Assembly: GCA_963818645.1 (NCBI GenBank)
Contig: CAWFTF010000012.1
Location: 124,001 to 188,000, forward strand
Direction: 5' to 3'
Origin: Gp6-AA40 sp963818645
Lineage (GTDB): Bacteria > Acidobacteriota > Vicinamibacteria > Vicinamibacterales > UBA2999
DNA length: 64,000 nucleotides
In this document: positions 17,048 through 27,033 of the stretch, piece by piece
How positions within the stretch are numbered: position 1 is the stretch's first letter
Layout: each line of letters begins with the position of its first letter
Position numbers and translations under genes: made by a program
The notes under the pieces: model-generated
Told to the model about the DNA's origin: nothing
The model's database searches: none
Seen by the model: the letters and a program-made list of their open reading frames with translations, nothing else

Positions 17048-18181
17048 CTAACGTACAGGCGGGCCTATGAAAACAGTCATGACTTCGTTTGCAAGCAGCA
17101 TCCCATCCCTCGTCAGGCGGATGGCGCCGCCATCATAGATCAACATCCCCTGGTCAACGAACGGGCGCAGGTCCTCGGCATAACGATCCCAGAGGTCAAC
17201 GCCGTAGCGCGCTCGTATCGCATCGAGGTCCACACCCTCAGTCAAGCGCAGCCTCGTAAAGACGGCCTCTTCGAAGCGCTCCTGATCGGTGAGGACACGC
17301 CTTTCGGATTCTACTGACCTGCCCGCCGCAATCGCGCCAATGTAGTCTTCAGTCGAGGCGACGTTCTTCTGCCTGGTGCCCCCCCGCGTCGAGTGGGCGC
17401 CGCACCCGAACCCGAGCCACTCCCCATCGCTCCAGTACTTGAGGTTGTGTCTCGACTCGAGGCCCGGCCTCGAGACGTTCGAAATTTCGTACTGGACGTA
17501 GCCGGCGTCATCCAATCGAGACATCGCACCCAGATACATCTCGGCCGCGTCATCGTCTGGAGCCAGCGACCACTTCGATCGCGCCATCGTATCCCTCAGC
17601 GGCGCGTTCGGGTAGATCTCCAGCAGATACAACGATGCATGGTCCGGGCCAAGGGCGACGAGCGCATCAACCGACGACAACCACTGTTCGACTGACTGCT
17701 GCGGGAGCCACATCATCAAGTCGAGCGAGACATTGTCAAACCCCGCCGCTCGTGCCATTTCAAAGGCCTCACGTGCACGCGCGGCGGAATGCAACCGGCT
17801 CAGACGCAGCAGCTCCTCGTCTCTGAAGGATTGGACACCGAAACTGAGACGATTGACCCCCGCGTCGCGAAAGGCCCGCAACCGGTCGCGGGTGACCGTC
17901 TCCGGATTGGCTTCGAGTGTTATCTCAGCGTCGGACGCAAGGACGAAGGAGTTGCGGCACGCGTCGATGACGCTCCGCACTTCGGCTGGCTCGAGCAGCG
18001 AAGGCGTGCCGCCTCCGAAAAATATCGTATCGGCCGGCGACCCATCAGCGTTCCGCGCAATCTCGGTGAGGAGCGCATGAACGTACCGCGCCTTTTGATC
18101 CGCGTCAAACAATCCGCGGTTGAAGTTGCAGTAGTTGCAGATGGCCGAGCAGAACGGGATGTGAACGTAGAGGCCGAGCAC
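17048..18181 (-). CDS. hemW: Radical SAM heme chaperone HemW (coproporphyrinogen dehydrogenase-like)
   Basis: A 377-residue radical SAM protein, near-identical in length to E. coli HemW. The 4Fe-4S cluster motif CSAICNYC (C11, C15, C18) follows LGLYVHIPF at the start. FFGGGTPSLL, SFGVQSF and the C-terminal HemW domain (GFGCGAHSTRGG, ERFEEAVFTRLR) follow. HemW-type proteins carry heme and are not the HemN oxidase. The open frame runs upstream, but GTG 18181 gives the canonical N-terminus and lies 5 nt after the alternative stop of the dnaC-like gene. Confidence 0.9.
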   Translation of the reverse strand: MLGLYVHIPFCSAICNYCNFNRGLFDADQKARYVHALLTEIARNADGSPADTIFFGGGTPSLLEPAEVRSVIDACRNSFVLASDAEITLEANPETVTRDRLRAFRDAGVNRLSFGVQSFRDEELLRLSRLHSAARAREAFEMARAAGFDNVSLDLMMWLPQQSVEQWLSSVDALVALGPDHASLYLLEIYPNAPLRDTMARSKWSLAPDDDAAEMYLGAMSRLDDAGYVQYEISNVSRPGLESRHNLKYWSDGEWLGFGCGAHSTRGGTRQKNVASTEDYIGAIAAGRSVESERRVLTDQERFEEAVFTRLRLTEGVDLDAIRARYGVDLWDRYAEDLRPFVDQGMLIYDGGAIRLTRDGMLLANEVMTVFIGPPVR

Positions 18182-18218
18182 TGGCTCTACCGCGATCCGG
18201 CGCGGCCTCCTGGCCACT

Positions 18219-19049
18219 TCAGGTCGGCTTTGCCGTCGTTCTCGCGCTTTCTGATCTGTGCCTTCGCCTGGCTGCCCGCCTTCGGCGGCAGCGATGAGCC
18301 TCGCCGGTTCTGCGGCGAGCCGGGGGAACGCTCGTGCCATTCCGCGATGTCCTCTGGGTAGGATACGGGCCAACCTCGCGCGTATCTACTCCATCGATGG
18401 GCATCCAGTCACACATTTCCTTGAGTCGCGAGCGCGTTCGCAGACCGAGATGGTAGGCAAACGAACCAGGCTCCGTGCTCTCGACGTCCCTGAGATTCGT
18501 CGTCAGCACCGTCAGCCTGCGCTCACTGTATCGCGTGTTGATGACGAGGCCCATCGTCTCATCCACCCACTCGGATTTCTTCTCAGCGCCGAGGTCGTCG
18601 AGAACGAGCAGATCGGCTTCGAGCACCGGCCTCAGGACGTCGAGCTCCGACATTTCCGTCGAACTGTTGTAGGTGTCTCGAACAAGTTTGAGCAGCTCAC
18701 GAACCTCATAAAAGACGGCGCGCGCGCTCTTCCGCACGATCGCGTCCTTCATCAACGCCACGGCAAGGTGGGTCTTGCCGACGCCGGCATTACCGTAGAA
18801 CAGGAGGCCGCGGTCAACCACTGGAAACTGCTCGACGAGTCGAGCGGCCTTGCGGTGAGCGGCACGCTGCGTGTCCGTGTGTATTTCGAAGTTACTGAGC
18901 TCGCAGTGCGCGTAGCGGCGAGGGATGCGGGCGTTCTTCAGCAACGACTGCGAGAGTTGTTGGTGCCAGCACTCGCATCGGGCCACTCGAGAGACACCAT
19001 CGATCGTGATCGTCTTCCAACCAGTGTCTTCGCAGATGGCACAGGTCAC
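18219..19049 (-). CDS. DnaC/IstB-like ATP-binding protein
   Basis: A AAA+ ATPase of about 276 residues as read. An N-terminal zinc-ribbon-like CAICEDTG/CECW pair precedes Walker A GNAGVGKTHLA (near 88) and Walker B LLVLDDLGAEK, then sensor 1 VLTTNLRD. Such proteins are replicative helicase loaders or their relatives; with no transposase nearby, the loader-like role is preferred over IstB. The last 50 residues are an Arg-rich string. Another frame instead reads YPEDIAEWHERSPGSPQNRR and stops at 18187, just before hemW. A one-base indel near 18360 is therefore suspected, and the true end is probably 18187. Confidence 0.8.
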   Translation of the reverse strand: MTCAICEDTGWKTITIDGVSRVARCECWHQQLSQSLLKNARIPRRYAHCELSNFEIHTDTQRAAHRKAARLVEQFPVVDRGLLFYGNAGVGKTHLAVALMKDAIVRKSARAVFYEVRELLKLVRDTYNSSTEMSELDVLRPVLEADLLVLDDLGAEKKSEWVDETMGLVINTRYSERRLTVLTTNLRDVESTEPGSFAYHLGLRTRSRLKEMCDWMPIDGVDTREVGPYPTQRTSRNGTSVPPARRRTGEAHRCRRRRAARRRHRSESARTTAKPT

Positions 19050-19271
19050 GCGTCATGGTAACTCGGATCGTGCGCTGACGAACACGTCGGCATGAACAGA
19101 ATTTGTACGGTCGGATGACAGAACATCTCGGCGAGTTGCACCGAACGTGTGGATTGTTCGAAAAGTTGTGTGGCACGTACGTTGCCCGCGGAGCACGCAC
19201 ATGTTTCAGCAGATGCGAGCGTCTCATCTCGCGTTTGCGACACCTGCCGCTGTCGTCGAGTTACCCCTGAC

Positions 19272-19721
19272 TCAGTTGTTCGTTTTTCGTTTCGGCTTGT
19301 CTGCGTCGGCCTCGGCGGTCTCCGCAGGCGGCGGCGAGTGTCGCACGAGATCGGTTGGCGCCGACTTCACGAGCGCGGTTCCGAGGCGCTGCTCCCAGTC
19401 GTCGATGCCGCGCGCCATTTCGCGCTTCACGTAGTCCATGAACTGGTTCACCTCGGTCTGCATCAATTCGATCTTGCGACGCAGATTGAGAATGATTTCC
19501 ACACCGGCCAGGTTCACACCCAGGTCACGGGTGAGCGTGAGGATGGTTTCGAGCTGCTCGAGATCTTCTTCCGAGTAGAGTCGGGTATTCCCGTCCGTCC
19601 GCGACGGCTTCAGCAACCCCTCACGCTCGTAGAGCCGCAGCGTCTGGGGATGAATGTCGTACTTCTGCGACACCGCGCTGATCATGAAGTACGCCTTCCC
19701 GCGCTCTCCCCGCTTGGCCAT
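19272..19721 (-). CDS. hspR: MerR-family heat-shock repressor HspR
   Basis: A 149-residue MerR-type regulator. The winged helix (FMISAVSQKYDIHPQTLRLYEREGL near residue 12, then NTRLYSEEDLEQL) matches HspR rather than metal-sensing MerR. A coiled-coil dimerisation helix (about 60-105) and a Lys/Pro-rich tail (PKRKTNN) follow. HspR represses dnaK operons by binding HAIR inverted repeats, using DnaK as co-repressor. The order dnaK, dnaJ, hspR with a 5-nt gap to dnaJ matches this autoregulatory arrangement. Confidence 0.9.
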   Translation of the reverse strand: MAKRGERGKAYFMISAVSQKYDIHPQTLRLYEREGLLKPSRTDGNTRLYSEEDLEQLETILTLTRDLGVNLAGVEIILNLRRKIELMQTEVNQFMDYVKREMARGIDDWEQRLGTALVKSAPTDLVRHSPPPAETAEADADKPKRKTNN

Positions 19722-19726
19722 CGTCG

Positions 19727-20794
19727 CTACTCCCGCACGGGCTCCGCGTTGATCTTGCCGAACTCACGCAGCAACTCTTTCGAACGCTCATCGAGCAGCC
19801 GGGGCAACATGATTCGCACTTCGACGATCAGATCGCCGCGCATTCCGTTTCGCGTCGAAGGCGCGCCCTGCCCGCGCAGACGAAAACGCTGCCCGGTCTG
19901 AGTCCCCGGTGGAATGCGAAGGCGCACAGCGCCCTCGAGCGAGCGGATCTCCACGCGCGCGCCCAACGCCGCCTCGTGCACGGCGAGGTTGACGGTCATC
20001 AGCAGATCGTCGCCCTCGCGCCGGAACGCGGGATGTGAACCGACCTTCACCGTGACATACAAGTCGCCGGCAGGACCGCCATTGAAGCCGACATTGCCCT
20101 TGTCCGGCACGCGAAGCCGATCTCCATCGGCGACGCCTGGTGGGATGCGGGCCGAGACGGTCTCGCTTCGCGTTTCCTGTCCGCTTCCTGCGCACGGCTC
20201 GCACGCACGGGGCCGCTGCTGGCCCGTTCCGCTGCACGCGCCGCAACTGCGCGAGAAGATCATGTGGCCGCGCACGGAGCGCACGGCGCCGGTGCCCTGG
20301 CACAAATGACAGGGGCCCATGCTCGACCTCGTGCGTCCACTGCCCGCGCATACGCGGCAGTGATCGCGACGCGTCACCGTCATCGCCCGCTGGCCGCCCG
20401 AAAGCGACTCCTCGAACGTAACCTGCATCTCCATATGCAGATCGGCGCCGCGTTGCGCCGACGGCTGCCGCGCCCCACGTTCGGTGAGCACTTCCGCGAA
20501 CAGATCGCCGAAGCTTGCCGAGTAGTCCACTCCTCGCGTCGAGAAGTCGAAGCCCTCGAACCCACTTCCCGGCTGGGCAGCGTCTGCCATCGGATTCCCA
20601 GCGTCATACCGCGATCGGCGAGCCGGATCGATCAGGGTCTCGTACGCCTCCAGGATCTGGCGGAAGCGTGCCGCCGCCGTTTGATCACCCGGATTGATAT
20701 CCGGGTGAAACCGGCGCGCAAGACGACGGTAAGCCCGCTTGATCTCGGACTCGCTCGCGCCTTGCTGCACGCCCAGCACTATGTACAAATCCAT
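19727..20794 (-). CDS. dnaJ: Chaperone DnaJ
   Basis: A 355-residue type I J-protein. J domain (residues 1-65) with the HPD motif in RRFHPDINPG, a Gly/Phe region (GSGFEGFDF), and a zinc-binding domain with four CxxCxGxG-like repeats (CRVCAGSG, CHLCQGTG, CGACSGTG, CEPCAGSG). The C-terminal substrate domain has RIPPGVADGDRLRV and RIPPGTQTGQRFRLRG. It stimulates DnaK ATPase and delivers substrates. ATG 20794 begins MDLYIVLGV, the normal J-domain start. It follows dnaK after a 163-nt gap filled by facing heptad arrays. Confidence 0.94.
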   Translation of the reverse strand: MDLYIVLGVQQGASESEIKRAYRRLARRFHPDINPGDQTAAARFRQILEAYETLIDPARRSRYDAGNPMADAAQPGSGFEGFDFSTRGVDYSASFGDLFAEVLTERGARQPSAQRGADLHMEMQVTFEESLSGGQRAMTVTRRDHCRVCAGSGRTRSSMGPCHLCQGTGAVRSVRGHMIFSRSCGACSGTGQQRPRACEPCAGSGQETRSETVSARIPPGVADGDRLRVPDKGNVGFNGGPAGDLYVTVKVGSHPAFRREGDDLLMTVNLAVHEAALGARVEIRSLEGAVRLRIPPGTQTGQRFRLRGQGAPSTRNGMRGDLIVEVRIMLPRLLDERSKELLREFGKINAEPVRE

Positions 20795-20957
20795 TTGTGA
20801 ATCTTCGATCTTTGATTCAGCGATTCGTTTTTGATTGGTGATCGACGATTGGTGATTGACGCGCGATTCGAACAATCGATCCGGCAACACATCACCAATC
20901 CCAAATCAACAATCTCCAACGAATCAACAATCAAAGATCACCCATTCAACAATCGAT
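20795..20957. repeat. Facing 7-nt repeat arrays between dnaK and dnaJ
   Basis: Plus-strand units near 20831-20861 are of the type TGATTGG/TGATCGA. Those at 20886-20955 are of the type CAACAATC/AATCAAAG. The two sets are reverse complements (GATCTTTGATT..GATTCGTT..GATTGGTGAT is readable from both sides), so about 50-nt arms could pair. The same word family recurs at 41694-41852. The gap holds no ORF. Confidence 0.7.
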
Positions 20958-22888
<1,931 letters not shown>

Positions 22889-22929
22889 GTCTCTCGCGTC
22901 CTTTTCGCTGACCGCTTTAGCTTGTACCC

Positions 22930-22958
22930 ATTATTAAATCTGAGTGTTGCACTGTCAA
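22930..22958 (-). promoter_or_regulatory. Sigma-70-type promoter of dnaK
   Basis: On the minus strand TTGACA (22958-22953) and AATAAT (22935-22930) are separated by exactly 17 nt, giving a start site near 22923 and a 35-nt leader. This is the best consensus promoter seen in the window. Confidence 0.8.
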
Positions 22959-22972
22959 TTTCAACCGTCACG

Positions 22973-22987
22973 AGTTCTTGAGGAACT
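22973..22987. promoter_or_regulatory. AGTTC-TTGAG-GAACT inverted repeat upstream of dnaK
   Basis: A 5-bp inverted repeat with a 5-nt spacer lies 15 nt upstream of the dnaK -35 box. It contains one CTTGAG half-site of the HspR HAIR consensus but no matching second half-site, so HspR binding is only a possibility. The divergent PBP gene could share it. Confidence 0.35.
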
Positions 22988-23020
22988 ACCTTAAATAGCA
23001 GTCCTCCAACGATTTCTACG

Positions 23021-23026
23021 TATACT
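23021..23026 (+). promoter_or_regulatory. Candidate -10 box for the PBP1A gene
   Basis: TATACT lies 26 nt before the GTG start. No convincing -35 hexamer is present at 17 nt, so this is a tentative call. Confidence 0.35.
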
Positions 23027-23052
23027 GTTGCAAGCGGCCGATAACCACTGAC

Positions 23053-25416
23053 GTGACTGAATCCAGCAGTTCACCGGTCAAGCCAGGCACCAGGGTCGTC
23101 ATCCGGTTCGCACGGCAAGCCGGCCTTCTTGCGCTCTTCGTCGTTGCCGCCCTTCTGGGCACACTCGGCGGGTTGACGTTCGTCTACGCAGACGATGTGG
23201 CCGCGATCAGCGCGCTCGACGACTACAAGCCAAGCACCATCACCCGGCTGATGGCTGCCGACGGACAGCAGATCGGCGAGTTCGCCACCGAACGCCGCGT
23301 CGTCATTCGCTACGAAGACATCGCGCCCGCGCTGCGGCAGGCCATCATCGCCAGCGAGGACGCCGAGTTCGAGAGTCACTTCGGCGTCAGCGTGTCGCGA
23401 TTGATCGTCACGGCGATTCGCGACCTCGGCACCGGCCATCGCATGCGTGGCGCGAGCACGATCACGCAGCAGGTCGCGAGGATGCTGTTCCTCCAGGACT
23501 ACATGCGCGGTGGCGTCTTCGCGCGCTCCGGCACCCAGGGTCTCGAGCGAAAGATCAAGGAGTGGCTCATCTCGTTTCAGCTCGAGAAGCGCTACACGAA
23601 GCACGAGATTCTCGCCTTCTACGCCAACCATGTACCGCTCGACCACGGCGCATACGGCGTCGAAGCCGCGTCGAGGATGTACTTCGACAAGCCCGCGAAG
23701 GATCTCTCGCTCGAGGAGGCCGCCTCAATCGTCGCAATCATTCCGACGCCCTCGCGCCTGAGCCCGTTCCGCAATCCCGAACAGAACATCAATCGGCGCA
23801 ACAACTACGTCCTTCGGCGCATGGCCGAAGAGGGATACATCACGACGGAGGAAGCCGCCGAGGCCGCCAAGCGTCCGCTCGTGCTCCAGGGACAACCCGC
23901 TGCCGCCGTGTCTATCGCGCCCTACTTCGTCGAAGAGATCCGCAAGGTACTCGAGCAGAAGTACGGCGCCGACGCGCTCTATCAAACCGGCCTGCGCGTG
24001 CAAACGACGCTCGACGCGAAGCTGCAGGAGGCGGCGAACGTCGCGCTCGATCGCGGACTCAGGCGACTCGACAAGCGTCGGACCGGCTATCGGAAGGCGA
24101 CGCGGAACCTCGTGGCGGACGGCAAAGACATCAACAGCTTCAAGCACGAACGCTGGTCGCAGGCGATCCTCGCGGGAGACATCGTTCCTGCCGTCGTGAC
24201 GTACGTGCCCGAGCCGAAGGAGAAGGGCAACGCGCGCGTTCGGATTGCGACCCACGAAGTGGAGCTTCCGCCGTCCGCGTTTCAGTGGACGCGGCGAACC
24301 TCGCCCGCCACGCTCTTCAAAGTCGGCGACGTGATCGAGGTCGAAGTACGTGAACTCGATGGCAACGTTCCCACGGCCCTGACACTCGAACAGCAACCGC
24401 TCGTCGAAGGGGCGGTGCTGGCCATCGACAACGAAACGGGTCAGATTCGCGCGATGGTCGGAGGTCTCGACTTCATCCGTAGCAAGTTCAACCGCGCAAC
24501 GCAGGCGCGACGGCAAGTCGGCTCCCTCTTCAAACCGATCGTCTACACGGCAGCGATCGACCGCGGCTTCACGCCGGTCTCGATCTTCGTAGACGAGCCG
24601 GTGTCGTACGAACCCGGTCCGAATCAGCCGCCGTATGAGCCGCTGAACTACGACCGGAAGTTCGAGGGACCGGTGACGCTGCGGCACGCGCTCGAGGACT
24701 CACGGAACATTCCCGCGGTGAAAGCGATGGCTGAGATCGGACCGCCCGAAGTCGTTCGCTACGCCAAGCAGTTCGGCTTCAAGGGCGACTATCCACCCTT
24801 CCTGTCACTCGCGCTGGGCGCTGCGGAAGCCACGCTGGTCGAAGTGACGAGCGCGTACTCCGCGTTCCCCAACCGCGGCGTCCGCATGGAGCCTTACTCG
24901 ATCGTGTCGATCTCCGATCGCGAAGGCAACCTGCTCCAGGAGACGCGGCCGAACGGGCACGAGGCCATCCGAGCCGACACGGCGTTCGTGATGACGAACC
25001 TGCTTCGCGGCGTCGTCGTCCGCGGCACAGGCGAAGCGGCGAAGGCACTCGACTGGCCCCTCGCAGGCAAGACCGGCACGATGGACGAGTACACCGATGC
25101 CTGGTTCGTCGGCTTCGATCCAAAGATCACGATCGGTGTGTGGGTGGGCTACGACGAGAAGAAACCGCTCGGCAACGGAGAAACCGGCGCACAGGCCGCA
25201 CTACCGATTTGGATGGACGTCATGCGCGCGTACATCGACGCGCATGGTAACCGCGATGAGCCTCCAACCTTCGAAGCTCCCGGCAACATCGTCTTTGTGA
25301 ATCTGGACTCGGGACTCCCGGAAGCGTTCATCAACGGAACGCAACCCGCCGGATTGATTCCAGACGAGCAGCCGGCACCGCCGCCAGCCGCGGCAGCGCC
25401 GCCCGCCGTCGAATAA
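23053..25416 (+). CDS. Class A penicillin-binding protein (PBP1A-type)
   Basis: A 787-residue bifunctional peptidoglycan synthase. One N-terminal transmembrane helix (about 24-46), then a GT51 glycosyltransferase domain with catalytic Glu in ASEDAEFESHFGVS and RMRGASTITQQVARML. The transpeptidase domain has the SxxK serine in GSLFKP (about 490), SRN (about 550) and KTGT (about 673). An OB-like insert lies near 365-440, and the tail is Pro/Ala-rich. It polymerises and cross-links glycan strands. The frame starts GTG 23053, divergent from dnaK. Confidence 0.94.
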   Translation: MTESSSSPVKPGTRVVIRFARQAGLLALFVVAALLGTLGGLTFVYADDVAAISALDDYKPSTITRLMAADGQQIGEFATERRVVIRYEDIAPALRQAIIASEDAEFESHFGVSVSRLIVTAIRDLGTGHRMRGASTITQQVARMLFLQDYMRGGVFARSGTQGLERKIKEWLISFQLEKRYTKHEILAFYANHVPLDHGAYGVEAASRMYFDKPAKDLSLEEAASIVAIIPTPSRLSPFRNPEQNINRRNNYVLRRMAEEGYITTEEAAEAAKRPLVLQGQPAAAVSIAPYFVEEIRKVLEQKYGADALYQTGLRVQTTLDAKLQEAANVALDRGLRRLDKRRTGYRKATRNLVADGKDINSFKHERWSQAILAGDIVPAVVTYVPEPKEKGNARVRIATHEVELPPSAFQWTRRTSPATLFKVGDVIEVEVRELDGNVPTALTLEQQPLVEGAVLAIDNETGQIRAMVGGLDFIRSKFNRATQARRQVGSLFKPIVYTAAIDRGFTPVSIFVDEPVSYEPGPNQPPYEPLNYDRKFEGPVTLRHALEDSRNIPAVKAMAEIGPPEVVRYAKQFGFKGDYPPFLSLALGAAEATLVEVTSAYSAFPNRGVRMEPYSIVSISDREGNLLQETRPNGHEAIRADTAFVMTNLLRGVVVRGTGEAAKALDWPLAGKTGTMDEYTDAWFVGFDPKITIGVWVGYDEKKPLGNGETGAQAALPIWMDVMRAYIDAHGNRDEPPTFEAPGNIVFVNLDSGLPEAFINGTQPAGLIPDEQPAPPPAAAAPPAVE

Positions 25417-25444
25417 ACACGACGTTCACGAAGAGCGCGAACGC

Positions 25445-25494
25445 ACGAAGACCGCGAAGCCCCTTCGGGCTCGCGTGATCTTCGTGGTCTTCAT
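25445..25494. terminator. Hairpin between convergent PBP1A and small membrane gene
   Basis: ACGAAGACCGCGAAG (25445-25459) pairs with 25480-25494 at 13 of 15 positions, and an inner AGCCC/GGGCT stem lies in the loop. GTTTTC follows on the plus strand, so it can terminate PBP1A transcription; it may work in both directions. Confidence 0.55.
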
Positions 25495-25498
25495 GTTT

Positions 25499-25717
25499 TC
25501 AGATGTGAGTCGGGTGACGCTTACGCCAGATGACGTAGCCCTCGTATCCCGCCAGACTGACGACCGCCAGGACGACGACGAACGCAAGCACCTGTAGTGG
25601 ATAGAAGAAGGCAGCCATGATGAGCGGAACGGCCAGCAGGCCATCCATCATCAGCAGAGCGAAACCACCGTCATAACTCACCAGGTCGTTCCAGTAACGA
25701 CGAAGGAGTGTGATCAT
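25499..25717 (-). CDS. Small membrane protein (72 aa), unknown
   Basis: A 72-residue protein with two adjacent hydrophobic stretches (about 19-37 and 40-58), a basic C-terminus (VIWRKRHPTHI) and a short N-terminal amphipathic segment. GAGG lies upstream of the ATG. It has its own promoter candidate (25841-25869) and stands alone between PBP1A and prfB. I recognise no family. Confidence 0.55.
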   Translation of the reverse strand: MITLLRRYWNDLVSYDGGFALLMMDGLLAVPLIMAAFFYPLQVLAFVVVLAVVSLAGYEGYVIWRKRHPTHI

Positions 25718-25763
25718 CGAGGACCTCCCTTCGCGGCCACCGGCCCGTTCGGAGGTGTCAGGG

Positions 25764-25779
25764 TGAGGCCCGGGCCTCA
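25764..25779. promoter_or_regulatory. 16-bp perfect palindrome in the leader of the small membrane gene
   Basis: TGAGGCCCGGGCCTCA is self-complementary. It lies between the predicted promoter at 25841-25869 and the start codon at 25717, so it would form a strong hairpin in a 117-nt leader. Confidence 0.45.
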
Positions 25780-25840
25780 GGCTGGCAGATCTGGACGCGC
25801 CGGCTGAAGTAAACGGCGACGCTGCAACGCAGTTAATGGC

Positions 25841-25869
25841 ACTATACGACCCGGCACCCGGGTTAGCAA
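25841..25869 (-). promoter_or_regulatory. Promoter candidate for the small membrane gene
   Basis: On the minus strand TTGCTA (25869-25864) and TATAGT (25846-25841) are separated by 17 nt. The predicted start is about 117 nt before the ATG at 25717. Confidence 0.55.
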
Positions 25870-25876
25870 GTGGAGC

Positions 25877-27011
25877 TTAGTCGCCCTCGTCCGGCGCGGC
25901 GGTGCCGAGCGTCCCGCTCGCCTTCTGCATCAAGTAGACCTTGATGAACTGATCGAGATCGCCGTCGAGCACCCGGTGCACGTCGCCCACCTCCATCTTC
26001 GTCCGGTGGTCCTTGATCATCTGGTACGGCTGCAGCACGTAGCTTCGAATCTGGCTGCCAAACGCGATGTCGCGCTTCTCGCCTCCGAGCTGCTCCATCT
26101 TGGCCTGCTGTTCCTTCTGTTTCAGATCGAAGAGACGCGCCTTGAGCACCTTCATGGCTTGCGCGCGATTCTTGTGCTGCGACCGCTCGTTCTGACACGA
26201 CACGACAATCCCGGTCGGCAGGTGCGTAATGCGCACTGCGGAGTCCGTCACATTGACGTGCTGGCCACCGGCACCACTGGATCGATAGGTGTCCACCCGC
26301 AGGTCTTTCTCGTCGATCTCGACGTCCACGTCTTCGGGAAGCTCAGGCCACACGAACACCGATGCGAACGAGGTGTGTCGGCGAGCTGCCTGATCGAACG
26401 GTGAAATGCGGACGAGCCGATGCACACCGGCCTCCGCCGACATGAGCCCGTATGCATAGTCGCCAACGAGAATCAGGGTCGCGCTCTTGATGCCCGCTTC
26501 TTCGCCCGGCTGAAAGTCGATGACATCCCGCTTCAACCCCCGGCGCTCGGACCACTTCAGGTACATGCGGAGCAGCATCTCCGCCCAATCCTGCGATTCG
26601 GTTCCGCCAGCTCCCGGGTGGATGGTCACGATCGCATTCGTGCGATCGTGTTCCCCGCCGAGCATCTTCTTCGTCTCGGCCGCTTCGACTTCCTGACGTA
26701 GTTCCTGAAGTCCCTTGGAGAAGTCGGCGGTGACGTCTTCTCCGCCCTCCGCCCATTCGAGGAGAACGGACAGGTCATCGCTGCGCCGCTGCAACGATCG
26801 CAAGAGCGTGAGGTCGTCCTCGACGCGCCTCCGCCGCTGCATGACTTTCTGCGCTTCGGCCTGGTTGTTCCAGAAGGACGGGTCGGCGATCGACCTTTCG
26901 ATGTCGGCTAGCTGAGTGTCAAGTCGCGCGGCCTCAAAGATGCCTCCGAAGCTCGAGGGCGCGTCGGTTGAGGTCGTCGTGCTGGCGTATCAATTCGTCG
27001 TCGAGGGCCAC
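25877..27011 (-). CDS. prfB: Peptide chain release factor 2 with programmed +1 frameshift
   Basis: The 25-codon zero frame starts at GTG 27011 (AGGAG 5 nt upstream) and ends CAT CTT TGA. Shifting +1 at CTT-TGA continues as EAARLDTQLADIE and runs to 25877, giving a 377-residue RF2. The GGQ peptidyl hydrolysis motif is in SSGAGGQHVNVTDSA; RF2 recognises UGA and UAA. The in-frame UGA makes the gene autoregulatory: low RF2 favours shifting. The RF-typical PGAGGTESQDWAEML and ERSQHKNRAQAM are present. The long second frame alone would begin far too late. Confidence 0.95.
26930..26950 (-). promoter_or_regulatory. RF2 programmed frameshift site
   Basis: The mRNA reads CGGAGG CAT CTT TGA G: a Shine-Dalgarno-like GGAGG three bases before the CTT slippery codon and the TGA stop at 26936-26934. 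This matches the classic prfB recoding signal. Confidence 0.93.
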
Positions 27012-27033
27012 GGAATCTCCTGTCTTTCGGGCT

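Noticed and set aside
19050..19271. Small minus-strand ORF between the dnaC-like and hspR genes
   Set aside because: Cys/Ser-rich composition, no Shine-Dalgarno and no recognisable motif; treated as non-coding.
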